DNA of 64,000 bases from Candidatus Paracaedibacteraceae bacterium (GCA_019459505.1 JAIBEV010000041.1:39823-103822); one strand, 5' to 3'; shown: positions 18,142 to 27,902, counted from the first letter of the stretch. Made by a program: numbers and translations. The notes: generated by a model not told the origin, from the letters alone.

Positions 18142-18885
18142 ATGATCCAAAATTTTTTTGGTTTTCAATCCACAGACCCTGAAGAGCGAACTCGACGCGT
18201 AAAAGATGTTTTTACCAGCGTTGCCTCTAAATATGATATAATGAATGATTTGATGAGTCTGGGAATTCATCGATATTGGAAGTCTAGCTTTATTAGCAAT
18301 TTACCCATCAAACCGCAGGATCGAATTTTAGACGTGGCTGGGGGTACAGGAGATATTGCTTTTAAGATTTTAGAATCTTATCCTCATCTTAATCCTGAGG
18401 TTATGGTTTGTGATCTAACGCCTAATATGATCCATGTCGGTCGAGAGCGTGCCTTGGATCGGGGTTTAATTCGTAACCTTGAGTGGGCCTGCGGTAATGC
18501 TGAACAATTGCCATTCCCCGATCATAGTTATGATATTTATACAATTTCCTTTGGAATGCGAAATGTGACTCATCTTACTCAAGCTTTGACGGAGGCTTAT
18601 CGGGTCCTAAAACCAGGTGGGCGTTTTGTTTGCTTAGAATTTAGTAAGGTCCAACTTCCTCTGTTGGAGAAAATATATGATCGTTATTCTTTTGAGGTAT
18701 TGCCTTGGTTGGGCGACCTCGTGGCTAAAGATCGTGCTTCCTATCAATACCTGGTTGAGAGTATTCGCCGTTTTCCTGAGCAAGAACAGTTTGCTAACTT
18801 ATTAAAAAACGTAGGATTTGTTGACGTACATTGGAAAAATTTCTTAGGTGGTGTATCCTGTATTCATAATGCTCTTAAGAAATAA
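18142..18885 (+). CDS. ubiE: ubiquinone/menaquinone C-methyltransferase UbiE
   Basis: UbiE C-methylates the quinone ring in ubiquinone (and menaquinone) synthesis using S-adenosylmethionine. The 247-residue protein has the family's N-terminal VASKYDIMNDLMSLGIHRYW signature, SAM motif I ILDVAGGTGDIAF, the acidic motif VCDLTPNMI, and PDHSYDIYTISFGMRNV. The C-terminus ends with the typical GGVSCIHNALKK segment. The dut gene begins 7 bases after the stop, followed by an SH3 protein and zinc ABC genes in tight array, so this is likely the first gene of an operon. Confidence 0.96.
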   Translation: MIQNFFGFQSTDPEERTRRVKDVFTSVASKYDIMNDLMSLGIHRYWKSSFISNLPIKPQDRILDVAGGTGDIAFKILESYPHLNPEVMVCDLTPNMIHVGRERALDRGLIRNLEWACGNAEQLPFPDHSYDIYTISFGMRNVTHLTQALTEAYRVLKPGGRFVCLEFSKVQLPLLEKIYDRYSFEVLPWLGDLVAKDRASYQYLVESIRRFPEQEQFANLLKNVGFVDVHWKNFLGGVSCIHNALKK

Positions 18886-18892
18886 ACGATGA

Positions 18893-19378
18893 ATGACGAC
18901 AAACACTCAACACCATATATCTTTTCCACCTTTATTTGTTGATATTCAACAACTGCCTCATGGTAAAGATTTACCGTTGCCAAGTTATGGCACAGCTCAC
19001 AGTGCTGGCCTTGATCTCTATGCGGCAATTGCAGAAGATATTGTCCTAAATCCCGGCAATATTAAATTGGTTCCTTCTGGGATTTCAATTGCCCTACCCG
19101 TTGGTTTTGAAGCCCAAGTTCGATCTCGCTCTGGTTTATCTTTAAAAAATGGTGTGATTGTTTTAAATGCGCCCGGGACAATTGATGCTGATTACCGAGG
19201 GGAAATTATGGGTATTATGACTAATTTGGGAACAGAACCCTTTACGGTAAGTCGTGGTTTGCGATTTGCGCAATTGGTGATTGCTCGGCATGAACGCGTG
19301 GAGTGGAAGATAGTCACCAGTCTTGAAGAAACTGTTCGGGGTAGTAACAGGTTCGGATCAACGGGTTTAAAAGGATAG
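18893..19378 (+). CDS. dut: deoxyuridine triphosphatase
   Basis: dUTPase hydrolyses dUTP to dUMP, keeping uracil out of DNA and feeding dTMP synthesis. All five trimeric dUTPase motifs are present in order: [39 protein letters not shown] and the C-terminal [10 protein letters not shown] arm. At 161 residues it is of normal length. An alternative start overlaps at 18889 in another frame, but the ATG at 18893 gives the correct frame. The gene is packed between ubiE and the SH3 gene. Confidence 0.97.
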   Translation: MTTNTQHHISFPPLFVDIQQLPHGKDLPLPSYGTAHSAGLDLYAAIAEDIVLNPGNIKLVPSGISIALPVGFEAQVRSRSGLSLKNGVIVLNAPGTIDADYRGEIMGIMTNLGTEPFTVSRGLRFAQLVIARHERVEWKIVTSLEETVRGSNRFGSTGLKG

Positions 19379-19386
19379 GCTATGCG

Positions 19387-19872
19387 ATGACGAGAATTGG
19401 ACGCAGGCTTATCATTTTATTTATTTCTCTATTGCCATCATTTGTACTTGCGAACGCCGAAAAACTGCCTTTGCCTCGTTTTGCTTCTATTCGTTCTAAT
19501 AAAGTTAATGTTCACGTGGGGCCTGGAAAAAGCTATCCAATCGAATGGACATACACACGTCAGGGATTGCCCGTAGAAATTGTGGCTGAATTTGATACTT
19601 GGCGACAGATTAAGGATTTTGAAGGGACAAAGAGCTGGGTTCATAAAAGCTTGCTGTCAGGTAAAAGAACGGCTTTAGTGACTGACCATCAACGTAAACT
19701 TCGGATGAAACCAAAAAAGGACGCTCGTATTGTCGCATACTTAGATCCTGGTGTGATTGTTAAAGTTAAAAAATGTGAAAAAGAATGGTGTCAGGTTGAG
19801 GCAAATAATTATTCTGGATGGATTCGTAAAAAAGCTATCTGGGGCGTATACTTTCACGAAGAAAAGGTCTAA
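19387..19872 (+). CDS. exported SH3-domain protein
   Basis: The 161-residue protein has a signal peptide (residues 1-22, LIILFISLLPSFVLANA) and two bacterial SH3-like domains. The first begins at ASIRSNKVNVHVGPGKSYPI and ends in SWVHKSLLSG. The second spans RKLRMKPKKDARIVAYLDPG to WIRKKAIWGVYF. Bacterial SH3 proteins of this type are common in alphaproteobacteria and are thought to act in the periplasm, binding cell-wall peptides or proteins. It lies 8 bases after dut and just before the zinc ABC ATPase, which suggests cotranscription but not shared function. Confidence 0.85.
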   Translation: MTRIGRRLIILFISLLPSFVLANAEKLPLPRFASIRSNKVNVHVGPGKSYPIEWTYTRQGLPVEIVAEFDTWRQIKDFEGTKSWVHKSLLSGKRTALVTDHQRKLRMKPKKDARIVAYLDPGVIVKVKKCEKEWCQVEANNYSGWIRKKAIWGVYFHEEKV

Positions 19873-19875
19873 GTT

Positions 19876-20634
19876 GTGGTTCTAATTAAATTTGAGGATG
19901 TCAGTTACAGAATGACATCTGGTACTCCTATTCTAAATGATATTAACTTAGTAATTTCACAAGGTAAAATCACGACCATTATTGGACCAAACGGAGCAGG
20001 GAAAACGACCCTCTTAAAGTTAATGTTAGGTTTGGTAAAACCAGTTTCAGGTAAGATTCATCGGTTGACTAAGATGCGAGTGGGATATGTTCCCCAAAAA
20101 ATGAAATTAAACCCTTTACTGCCTGTTACAGTTGAGCGGTTTTTACAATTAGCCTCTCCTTTAAAGAACAAGGTTTTGATTGAAAAAATTGATCGGGTAC
20201 TTCACGAAGTAGGCGCTTGTCATTTAAAGCAGCGGTGGATGCGTGAGTTGTCAGGCGGTGAAACTCAGCGCATTCTCTTAGTGAGAGCTTTAATGCAAGA
20301 TCCAGATTTGTTGGTCTTGGATGAGCCGGCGCAGGGAGTGGATATTATGGGGCAGGCTGATCTTTATCAGCTTATAGCCCGTTTGCGTGATCAAATAGGA
20401 TGTGGCGTTGTTTTGGTGTCACACGATTTGCATCTGGTGATGGCGGCCAGTGATAATGTCATTTGTCTTAATCAGCATGTTTGTTGTTCCGGTACGCCCT
20501 CGGACGTCCAAAACCATCCCTCTTATGGCCAGCTCTTTGGAACGAAAGCAGAGGCAGCTACCTTTGCGATTTATACGCATCATCATACCCATCGTCATGA
20601 TATCCCTTGTCCGAAAGGCCATGATCATGCTTGA
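19876..20634 (+). CDS. znuC: zinc ABC transporter ATP-binding protein
   Basis: The protein (252 residues, GTG start at 19876) has Walker A GPNGAGKTTL, a Q-loop YVPQK, signature LSGGETQR, Walker B LLVLDEP and the switch histidine in LVSHDLHLV. The C-terminal tail is histidine rich (THHHTHRHD and GHDHA), a hallmark of ZnuC-type zinc importers. The membrane component begins before this gene ends, so the two are coupled. No periplasmic ZnuA is found nearby; it may lie elsewhere. Confidence 0.93.
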   Translation: MVLIKFEDVSYRMTSGTPILNDINLVISQGKITTIIGPNGAGKTTLLKLMLGLVKPVSGKIHRLTKMRVGYVPQKMKLNPLLPVTVERFLQLASPLKNKVLIEKIDRVLHEVGACHLKQRWMRELSGGETQRILLVRALMQDPDLLVLDEPAQGVDIMGQADLYQLIARLRDQIGCGVVLVSHDLHLVMAASDNVICLNQHVCCSGTPSDVQNHPSYGQLFGTKAEAATFAIYTHHHTHRHDIPCPKGHDHA

Positions 20635-21424
20635 GTTATTGCGGCAGGAATTTGTGCAGCGTGCCTTACTTGCGGGGATGGGCCTTGCCATTCCGATGGG
20701 GATTCTTGGATGTTTTATGTTATGGCGTCGCATGTCTTTTTTTAGTGATGCGATGGGGCATGCGGCAATTTTAGGGGTTATAGGGGGGCTTATTCTGCAT
20801 ATCCATCCCCAAATGGCTGTTGCTGCAATCGCTTTGCTTGCAGCCTTTATCTTATCACGCTATAGAGATAGCTCTCGTTTGCCTTTAGATACATGGCTGG
20901 GTGCTGTGTCTTATGGGGGGTTATCTTTGGGATTATGCTTAATGGCGCTTTACCCCTCGGTTCGGGTTAATCCTGAAGCTATTTTATTTGGTGAGATTTT
21001 AAGTGTTACGTGGACCGATGTGCTGTGGGTTCTGGCTGTTGCAATCGGGACACCTTTGCTATTTTGGAAGATCTGGCGACCGGTGGTGCTCATTACAATG
21101 GATGAAGATTGGGCAGCAACCAATAACACTCCTGTTTATTCTATCCAAATGATTTTTTTGACAACAATTGCTTTAGTCACAGCTGTTGGATTGAAAATTA
21201 CAGGCGCGCTACTGTTGCCCGCTTTGATGATTTTCCCGGCTGCTACCGCGTCTTACTTTGCACGCTCTCCCGAAACAATGGTCATAACAAGCAGTTTAGT
21301 AGCCATAGTGTCATTTATGAGTGGGGCTTTGGTGTCTTTTTGGTTTGATCTGCCGACCGGTCCAGCGATTGTTGTTATCTCTTTACTGTTGATGGTGATA
21401 GGAGCCTTTGTAAAAAAATATTGA
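20627..21424 (+). CDS. znuB: zinc ABC transporter permease
   Basis: This is the membrane subunit of the zinc importer, about 265 residues with roughly eight hydrophobic segments. The N-terminal WRRMSFFSDAMGHAAILGV motif is the family's diagnostic region. Other typical blocks are LFGEILSVTW, AVGLKITGALLLPALMIFPAA and DLPTGPAIVVIS. The ATG at 20627 follows AAAGG at good spacing and overlaps the znuC stop by 8 bases. An open frame running back to 20450 lies over znuC and is not part of the gene. Confidence 0.94.
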   Translation: MLELLRQEFVQRALLAGMGLAIPMGILGCFMLWRRMSFFSDAMGHAAILGVIGGLILHIHPQMAVAAIALLAAFILSRYRDSSRLPLDTWLGAVSYGGLSLGLCLMALYPSVRVNPEAILFGEILSVTWTDVLWVLAVAIGTPLLFWKIWRPVVLITMDEDWAATNNTPVYSIQMIFLTTIALVTAVGLKITGALLLPALMIFPAATASYFARSPETMVITSSLVAIVSFMSGALVSFWFDLPTGPAIVVISLLLMVIGAFVKKY

Positions 21425-21433
21425 AAAAATATG

Positions 21434-21462
21434 TTGCAAATTTTCTGTGGATGCGCAATAAA
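21434..21462 (+). promoter_or_regulatory. promoter of tRNA-Gly
   Basis: TTGCAA (21434-21439), a 17-base spacer and AATAAA lie 36 bases before the tRNA. The same TTGCAA -35 with 17-base spacing precedes tRNA-Lys and tRNA-Glu, which supports the call. The -10 is weak. Confidence 0.5.
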
Positions 21463-21498
21463 GAATACACATAGTTCGAAAGAACTTTCCCCTAAAAA

Positions 21499-21573
21499 GC
21501 GGGCGTAGCTCAGGGGTAGAGTACAACCTTGCCAAGGTTGGTGTCGAGGGTTCGAATCCCTTCGCCCGCTCCA
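21499..21573 (+). tRNA. tRNA-Gly (anticodon GCC)
   Basis: A full cloverleaf can be folded: acceptor GCGGGCG/CGCCCGC, anticodon arm CCTTGCCAAGG presenting GCC, T-loop GGTTCGAATCCC, discriminator T and encoded CCA. Frames on the opposite strand here are shadows. Confidence 0.97.
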
Positions 21574-21668
21574 AAAAACTTCCAAAAATATCCTTCAATA
21601 TCCTTGTTCATTCGTTAAGAAATATCTGTTACAGTAGGTCTAACTGTTACCATGGAGGGGCGTTTATA

Positions 21669-24600
21669 ATGGTAAAAATAGGGGATGATAACATGTTCAA
21701 CAAAGCAAGAAATCAGATTACAGATCATCTGTGTAGACAATTAGCGACTCCGGAGCAATCAGATTATAAAGCATTTATTCGCCTATTTATGGAGCGATTT
21801 CCGGTCGGCTATATTGAAAAGTTAACGGAAGAGGATCTTGGCTGTTTTGTCAGTTCTGTGTGGGATCATTTTAAGCAGTATAATCGTACGAGCTCCTTTA
21901 AAGAAATTAAGAGTGGCAAAATTTCTCTTCATCGCACCGAACGCATTTTCTTGACGTTGATCAATATTGATCGCCCTTATCTAATTGAAAGTCTTTTGAC
22001 TTTTTTCCAAAAATGGAATATAAAGCCTCAGCTTCTTATTCATCCTGTCATTGCTGTTGAACGGGACCCCCAAGGATTGATTAAGAAGATTTACGAAGAT
22101 ATCCATAAGCCGGGCCATGGAGAAGGTTTAAGTTTTGAATCTGTTATTTTTGTTCAAGCAAAAAATCGGTTTACTTCCAGAACTCTTGAGCAATTTAGTC
22201 AGGAGTTGGATGAATTACTGAAAAAGATTTGCCTGACTGTCGATGACATCCCTACCATCCTTCAAGATATTGCCCGGCTTAGAGAAAAATTACCCCCGTC
22301 TATTGAGGGCAAATACAGCGCCTCAGATGGGGAAGAAGTGAAAGAGTTTTTAGGGTGGTTGAATGAACGCTACTTTGTTCCTTTAGGAGGTCGTTATTTT
22401 GATACTAAAAACCAGGCGGCCAAGACAGAGTTTTACTGTTTAGAGGAAAATATTAAACGTCGCACTGGTTTGTTTTTATATGAAGATTTTTCTCAGCTTG
22501 ATGACATGGTGCCCAGCCTTAGTCGAGCTAAAATTATCCCCGATATGACGGTTGAGGAAACCGGCATCTCTCAGCTTATGAGTGTGGTAAAAACCAATCA
22601 GCGGTCTCCCATCCATCGTCCCTCTCGTATTGATTCAATTGAAATTATGGATTGGGATGAAGCTGGTAAAATCAAGGGAGTGTATCAACTTATTGGTGTG
22701 TTTACGAAAGAAATCTTTACGATTCGAGCGTTTGAGATTCCGTATTTACGCCGCAAGGTTGAGATTGTCTTTAATCAATTTAACTTAAATCCAACATGGT
22801 ATGATGGAAAATCTTTGTTAGCAATTCTGGACAGTATTCCGCGGGATGAAATGTTCTATCATTCGACCGAACAGCTTTTTAGGATTTGTGATAATGTTTT
22901 GGAATTACGCGATCATGCGGGGCTTTCTGTTTTCTGCCGTTCAGATGTATATGGACGATATGTGACAGTAATGGTTTTTATGACGCGTGAACGGTATAGC
23001 TACACATTGAAAGAACGACTAGGACAGTTAATTGCGAAACAATTTAAGGGAAGAATTGGTTCTAGCGTGGCTCAGGTCGGGGATTTACCGTTTGCCCGTG
23101 TTATCTATGTGGTGGAGTTTGCAGAGCCGACATCGGTGACCATTCTTGAGAATGATTTACAAGCAATCTTAGATGAGGCCTCTCTTGGATGGGTTGACCG
23201 CTTAGAATTATTCCTTGATCAGAAAACGGCCATTAGTAATACGTCTGATTTTTTGGCACCCTATCGAGGAAGTTTTCAAGCCTCCTATCAAGAGGCTTTT
23301 ACTCCCCAAGAAGTTTATGATGACATTACTTGCATAGAAAAATTATCCGATGGCTCGCCGATAGATATTAATATTTATAGCCATAAGGATGGAGTCGTTC
23401 GGGTTAAGATTTATATTAAAGGACAAGCCTTATCTTTGTCTGCTTTATTGCCACTATTAAATAATTTTGGTTTAAAAGTCCTCTCAGAAACGACGTATCT
23501 GATTGATCGTGCTGGTGTTGACTATCATATTCATGATTTTGATGTGGAAATTGATGCTTCTGTAAATTGGCAAGCTCATGAAGTTTACTTGCGTCCAGCC
23601 TTTCAAATGGTTTATGCGGGTCGAATTGAGAATGATGGATTTAACCAACTGATTTTACAGGCGGGATTAACAGTTAAGCAGACCAACATGCTTCGTGCTT
23701 ATGTGAAATTCTTATTGCAGGCAAAATTGCCATATTCTCAATCGTATGTTGAACAAACGCTCGCAGTTTATCCCAATATTTGCCTCAGTTTTGCTGAATT
23801 TTTTGAGCAGAAGTTCAATCCCATTATAAAACACCCTATCTCGACTGAGGCTATTGAAGATAAAATCTTAGGATTGTTGCAGAATGTATCTCGCTTAGAT
23901 CATGATCGAATTCTGCGGCGTATTTTTAATGCAATACAATCCACGCTGCGGACAAATTATTATCAATTAACTGCTGATCAATTTGACAAAGAATACTTAT
24001 CTTTCAAATTTGATTCCTCTAAACTTCAGGATTTGCCCCCACCCCGGCCGTTGTTTGAGATTTTTGTTTATTCAGCAACCATGGAAGCCATCCATCTCAG
24101 AGGAGGAAAGGTTGCGCGTGGTGGGTTGCGTTGGTCTGACCGATTTGAAGATTACCGTTCTGAAGTTTTGGGATTGATGAAGGCTCAGATGGTTAAGAAT
24201 TCGGTGATTGTACCCTTAGGATCAAAGGGTGGTTTTGTGGTTAAGCGTCAGAATGACTTTACAGATCGCACAGAGCTAATGGAAGAGGTTGTGCGCTGTT
24301 ATCAAACCATGATCCGTGGCTTACTCGATCTTACAGATAATCTTGTTAACGGAGAAATAGTACCCCCTCCCCAGGTAGTGCGTTATGATGAAGATGATCC
24401 TTATTTGGTCGTTGCGGCTGATAAGGGAACAGCGACATTTTCCGATATTGCTAATGCTCTTTCAATGGAATATGGATTTTGGTTGGATGATGCTTTTGCC
24501 TCGGGCGGTTCAGCAGGATACGATCATAAGAAAATGGCGATTACCTCATGCGGGGCTTGGGAATCGGTTAAGCGTCATTTTAGAGAAATAGGGATCGATG

Positions 24601-26480
24601 TTCAATCACAGCCGTTTACAGTCGTGGGTGTAGGTGACATGTCAGGTGATGTGTTCGGAAACGGTTTATTGCGCTCGAATAAAACACGTCTCCTAGCAGC
24701 CTTTGATCATCGCCATATTTTTATTGATCCCAATCCAGATGCAGAAATTTCTTATCAAGAGCGTCAGCGGTTATTTAGTTTACCGCGGTCATCCTGGGAT
24801 GATTATGATAAGAATTTGATTTCCCGCGGTGGTGGCGTTTACCCCAGAACCATAAAGTCAATTCAATTAAGCGATGAAGCTTTGGCTCTGCTAGAATTGC
24901 CTTCCAAAACTCATAGTCCCGATGATATTATCAGGGCCATTCTACAGGCACCGGTTGATTTGTTATGGTTTGGTGGTATTGGCACCTATATTAAAAGTCA
25001 AAACGAATCTAATGCTGAGGTGGGTGACAACGTTAATGCAGCCTTACGTGTCGATGGCCGTCATGTGAGGGCTAACGTTATTGGCGAGGGGGCCAATTTG
25101 GGAATGACTCAGTTGGCGCGTATCGAATTTGCCTTAAAAGGCGGGCGTCTCAATACCGATGCTATTGATAACTCAGCTGGGGTAGATTGTTCGGATCACG
25201 AAGTTAATATCAAAGTTTTATTCTCATCCATGAAGCAGAAAATAGATCGAGAGACGAGAAACAAATTATTGGTAGAGATGACGGATAATGTTACTGAGCT
25301 TGTTTTAAGGGACAATTATCAACAAACTAAAATTCTATCTGTTATGCAACTTGCTGGCAAAGAAGGGCTGACAAGTTATCAGAATCTAATCAAGATTCTT
25401 GAAAGTGAAATTCAGCTTAACCGTAGTATTGAATTCTTACCTGATGATGAGGTTTTTGAGCGACGACGTTCTAAAGGGCAGGGGCTAACGCGACCAGAAT
25501 TAGCTGTGTTGTTAGCCTATTCCAAGATTTCACTCTACAATCAGATCATTTCCTCTCACCTGGTTGACTTACCATTCTATCAAACTCATTTGGTTCAGTA
25601 TTTTCCAATTTTGATGCAAGAAAGGTTTAACGCAGATATACTTGAACACCCTTTGCGCCGTGAAATCATCGCGACCGTTTTAGCAAATACCCTGGTTAAT
25701 CGGGTGGGCCCTACCTTTGTATATGAAATGGCTCAAGCGACAAGTTGTTCTGTGTCAGACGTCGTTCATGCTTTCTTTACTGCGGTAGAATCCTTGGGAC
25801 TTAATAAATGGTGGGATGATATTGATCAAATTGATGGATTAATGTGTGCTGATTTACAGAATAAAGCTTATGAGAGGATTTCTTTTGCTCTCAAGATTGT
25901 GGTGATGCGTATTCTTGGAACGGGGTATAATAATTCAGCCAAAATTACTGAAATTATGGAGCATCTACCAAGTTTAATTGCCACCACTGATCAACAAAAA
26001 TTAGCACAACTTATTGTGACCTATTTGGGCCAAAATATTCCACAGTCTGTCGCTGAAAAGTTAGGACTTATTCCCTTTTTAGGACCAATTATGGATGTAG
26101 CAACCTTACAGTTAGAAGATTATAATTTAAGGGATGCAGGACGTATCTATTTTGCCGTTCGATCTTTGTTTGGGCTTGATTGGTTGCAAGACCAGGCCAT
26201 TGATTTTGATGCTGGCAATGATTGGCAACAGAGTGCCCAGCTGGGGTTAATTGATGATGTAGGTCAAACAATTAGGGCGCTGACCCAGCAAGTGATCAAC
26301 TCAGGATATGTCAATAACATCGATAAATGGATTGATAATCAGCAGAGCTACATTCGTCAAGCAAAATCTGTTTTGACACCCCTTCGCGCCACAAATCGAC
26401 CTGATTTAGGTATGTTAACTTTTGCGGTCCGCCAAATCCAACGCATGCCGCAGTTGAAGAAGTTTTTGTGCTTGCTGTAA
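21669..26480 (+). CDS. gdhB: NAD-specific glutamate dehydrogenase, large (180 kDa) type
   Basis: The 1,603-residue protein belongs to the large tetrameric NAD-glutamate dehydrogenases of proteobacteria, which oxidise glutamate to 2-oxoglutarate and ammonia and so feed the TCA cycle. The long N-terminal regulatory part contains ACT-like segments. The catalytic core carries RGGKVARGGLRWSDRFEDYR, MVKNSVIVPLGSKGGFVVK, FASGGSAGYDHKKM, then GVGDMSGDVFGNGLL and ADVGDN-like nucleotide and substrate loops. The C-terminal helical region includes TRPELAVLLAYSKI. GGAGGGGCG precedes the ATG at 21669. A compact terminator follows. Glutamate is a major carbon source for many intracellular alphaproteobacteria, which fits. 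Confidence 0.96.
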   Translation: MVKIGDDNMFNKARNQITDHLCRQLATPEQSDYKAFIRLFMERFPVGYIEKLTEEDLGCFVSSVWDHFKQYNRTSSFKEIKSGKISLHRTERIFLTLINIDRPYLIESLLTFFQKWNIKPQLLIHPVIAVERDPQGLIKKIYEDIHKPGHGEGLSFESVIFVQAKNRFTSRTLEQFSQELDELLKKICLTVDDIPTILQDIARLREKLPPSIEGKYSASDGEEVKEFLGWLNERYFVPLGGRYFDTKNQAAKTEFYCLEENIKRRTGLFLYEDFSQLDDMVPSLSRAKIIPDMTVEETGISQLMSVVKTNQRSPIHRPSRIDSIEIMDWDEAGKIKGVYQLIGVFTKEIFTIRAFEIPYLRRKVEIVFNQFNLNPTWYDGKSLLAILDSIPRDEMFYHSTEQLFRICDNVLELRDHAGLSVFCRSDVYGRYVTVMVFMTRERYSYTLKERLGQLIAKQFKGRIGSSVAQVGDLPFARVIYVVEFAEPTSVTILENDLQAILDEASLGWVDRLELFLDQKTAISNTSDFLAPYRGSFQASYQEAFTPQEVYDDITCIEKLSDGSPIDINIYSHKDGVVRVKIYIKGQALSLSALLPLLNNFGLKVLSETTYLIDRAGVDYHIHDFDVEIDASVNWQAHEVYLRPAFQMVYAGRIENDGFNQLILQAGLTVKQTNMLRAYVKFLLQAKLPYSQSYVEQTLAVYPNICLSFAEFFEQKFNPIIKHPISTEAIEDKILGLLQNVSRLDHDRILRRIFNAIQSTLRTNYYQLTADQFDKEYLSFKFDSSKLQDLPPPRPLFEIFVYSATMEAIHLRGGKVARGGLRWSDRFEDYRSEVLGLMKAQMVKNSVIVPLGSKGGFVVKRQNDFTDRTELMEEVVRCYQTMIRGLLDLTDNLVNGEIVPPPQVVRYDEDDPYLVVAADKGTATFSDIANALSMEYGFWLDDAFASGGSAGYDHKKMAITSCGAWESVKRHFREIGIDVQSQPFTVVGVGDMSGDVFGNGLLRSNKTRLLAAFDHRHIFIDPNPDAEISYQERQRLFSLPRSSWDDYDKNLISRGGGVYPRTIKSIQLSDEALALLELPSKTHSPDDIIRAILQAPVDLLWFGGIGTYIKSQNESNAEVGDNVNAALRVDGRHVRANVIGEGANLGMTQLARIEFALKGGRLNTDAIDNSAGVDCSDHEVNIKVLFSSMKQKIDRETRNKLLVEMTDNVTELVLRDNYQQTKILSVMQLAGKEGLTSYQNLIKILESEIQLNRSIEFLPDDEVFERRRSKGQGLTRPELAVLLAYSKISLYNQIISSHLVDLPFYQTHLVQYFPILMQERFNADILEHPLRREIIATVLANTLVNRVGPTFVYEMAQATSCSVSDVVHAFFTAVESLGLNKWWDDIDQIDGLMCADLQNKAYERISFALKIVVMRILGTGYNNSAKITEIMEHLPSLIATTDQQKLAQLIVTYLGQNIPQSVAEKLGLIPFLGPIMDVATLQLEDYNLRDAGRIYFAVRSLFGLDWLQDQAIDFDAGNDWQQSAQLGLIDDVGQTIRALTQQVINSGYVNNIDKWIDNQQSYIRQAKSVLTPLRATNRPDLGMLTFAVRQIQRMPQLKKFLCLL

Positions 26481-26492
26481 AAAAGACTGAAG

Positions 26493-26518
26493 AGGGAATT
26501 TTATAAAATCCCTTTTTG
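26493..26518 (+). terminator. Rho-independent terminator of gdhB
   Basis: GGGAATTTTA and TAAAATCCC pair with one bulge and are followed by TTTTT. The hairpin starts about 15 bases after the gdhB stop. Confidence 0.75.
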
Positions 26519-26745
26519 GGGGCATTTATTGTTTATAGAAGCATTTCTTCTCGGCCTTGACCCCCGAACTTGAGTTGACAGGCGTGGCTTTGTAAGGTTG
26601 AGACCCCGGATCAAAGCCGGGAAAAGGTCTTTTTTAGAATTACTCCTTTTCTATTTTCACATCTCCAAGCGGAGACCCCGAGCTGCCAAGGGTGTCTTTG
26701 TGATGGCGAGACCCCGGATCAAGTCAAGGCGGGGGAATAGTGCTT
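26519..26745. repeat. GC-rich dispersed intergenic repeat, two units
   Basis: The first unit (about 26519-26632) has TTTATTGTTTATAGAAGCAT, GGCCTTGACCCCCGAACTTG, GTTGACAGGCGTGGCTTTGT and GAGACCCCGGATC with a short hairpin. A second unit (about 26661-26745) repeats GAGACCCCGAGCTG, GTGTCTTTGTGATGGCGAGA and CCCCGGATCAAG. The first unit matches 29152-29275 closely over about 65 bases, and a more distant copy lies near 47160. Short open frames crossing it show no protein-like composition. This block and the following 120 bases fill the gap after gdhB. Confidence 0.6.
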
Positions 26746-26976
26746 TTGTATATGTCTGCTTTTACTATTATCTTGCTTTTCCTGACTTCTTTCTTCTTTC
26801 CTTTCCTCCGAGACTAGGACTTGAGCGGGTAGTAGACTTTTACTTCTCATTCAATTGAATTAGCTGATGCTATGGAGAAAATGCAAGGTCGATCACTTAA
26901 CGCTTGATAGACTTAATGGTTATGAAGATGAGCTTTTAAAAGCAGAATTGAAAAATAATACAATTTGGAAATTAAT

Positions 26977-26994
26977 AGTATCCCGCGGGATACT
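26977..26994. promoter_or_regulatory. 18-bp perfect palindrome
   Basis: AGTATCCCGCGGGATACT reads identically on both strands. It lies 94 bases upstream of the toxin-like gene at 27088 inside an otherwise AT-rich stretch, so it could be an operator. No regulator gene is evident nearby. Confidence 0.35.
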
Positions 26995-27087
26995 TAAGTA
27001 TATTTTACGGATAAGAAAAAATAAGTTTATTCATTACTGTTGGCTCGTTCTCGAGTTAAAACATTAGATTAAAACAGAGAGGTAAAC

Positions 27088-27902
27088 ATGAAAGAAATAA
27101 AAGAAAGCTTATATAAAAAAATATTAGAAAAAATAAAGAATTTTGAGTTAAGGAAGTATTTGTTAAAAATTTTAGGATTGCTACTAATTTTTAATGCTTT
27201 ATCTCTTGCGCCAGCAAATTCTTCAAGTCAGGAGTCGCATAAAGAATTAATAAGCTGGAAATGTATTGTACCCTTAACTGTCTATGCGGAGGTAAAAATT
27301 TCTGCACGAGATGATGAGAAACAAGAATTATCCGATCTTCTTGAAGAAGAAGAAAATGCTATTCAAAGAGACCCTCAAGACGCAAGAAGAATCCGAAGTA
27401 GTTATAATACTAAGTATGGTAAATGGGCAGAAAAATGCTCCAACTCATGGTTTACAGAAGCTAACTTTAAGGCCTATGTGGGAAAAACCACGGGGGATCA
27501 AGGTTTTGATGGGTTCTATATTGTGAACTATTCTCCTGTACAGCAATTTGTCGTTATTAATGAAGTTAAATTCAATAAAGCCAAATTAACAAGAGCCCAA
27601 TGTTCTAAGCTTGCAAAATGTCGCTGCGGGCAAATGTCACGCAACTGGATAGAAAATAATATGTAGATAAGTTAACGAACAAAAATATTCAATACTACAA
27701 TGAGATACAATATGCGATCCGACAAGGAAATTATTCTAGAAGCTTAATTAATGTAGACATGGAAGGAAATCTACATCTCTTTGAACTTAAGGATCAATAC
27801 TGTCTTGGGACTCGTGTATGCAAGCGGCTTCAATCTAAAGAGGAGATATATTTTGAAATGGTTAAGAATGCCCTAGCTTCAATCCCACTTAGTGAGGTTT
27901 AG
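27088..27902 (+). pseudogene. exported PD-(D/E)xK nuclease/toxin-like protein, frameshifted
   Basis: The first frame (27088-27666, 192 codons) starts behind an AGAGAGGT site. A hydrophobic segment at residues 24-42 could be a signal peptide or anchor. An acidic helical region follows. The C-terminal domain holds GFDGFY (D141) and VVINEVKF (E159, K161), then QMSRNWIENN. This spacing resembles the restriction-endonuclease-like domains of secreted polymorphic toxins, whose acid and E-x-K residues bind the metal. The frame stops at TAG 27664, but frame -1 continues for 79 codons (DKLTNKNIQYYNEIQYAIRQ to the stop at 27900) with coherent protein character. One missing base near 27660 would restore a protein of about 270 residues. 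No immunity gene is evident. Confidence 0.6.

Noticed and set aside
21253..21598. Minus-strand open frames across tRNA-Gly containing RDSNPRHQPWQ-like residues
   Set aside because: They are the complement of a well-folded tRNA and of znuB; this is a known artefact of translating antisense tRNA.
26598..27067. Two plus-strand open frames of 86 and 66 codons
   Set aside because: The first lies inside the dispersed repeats and the second has no ribosome-binding site; neither has convincing protein composition.
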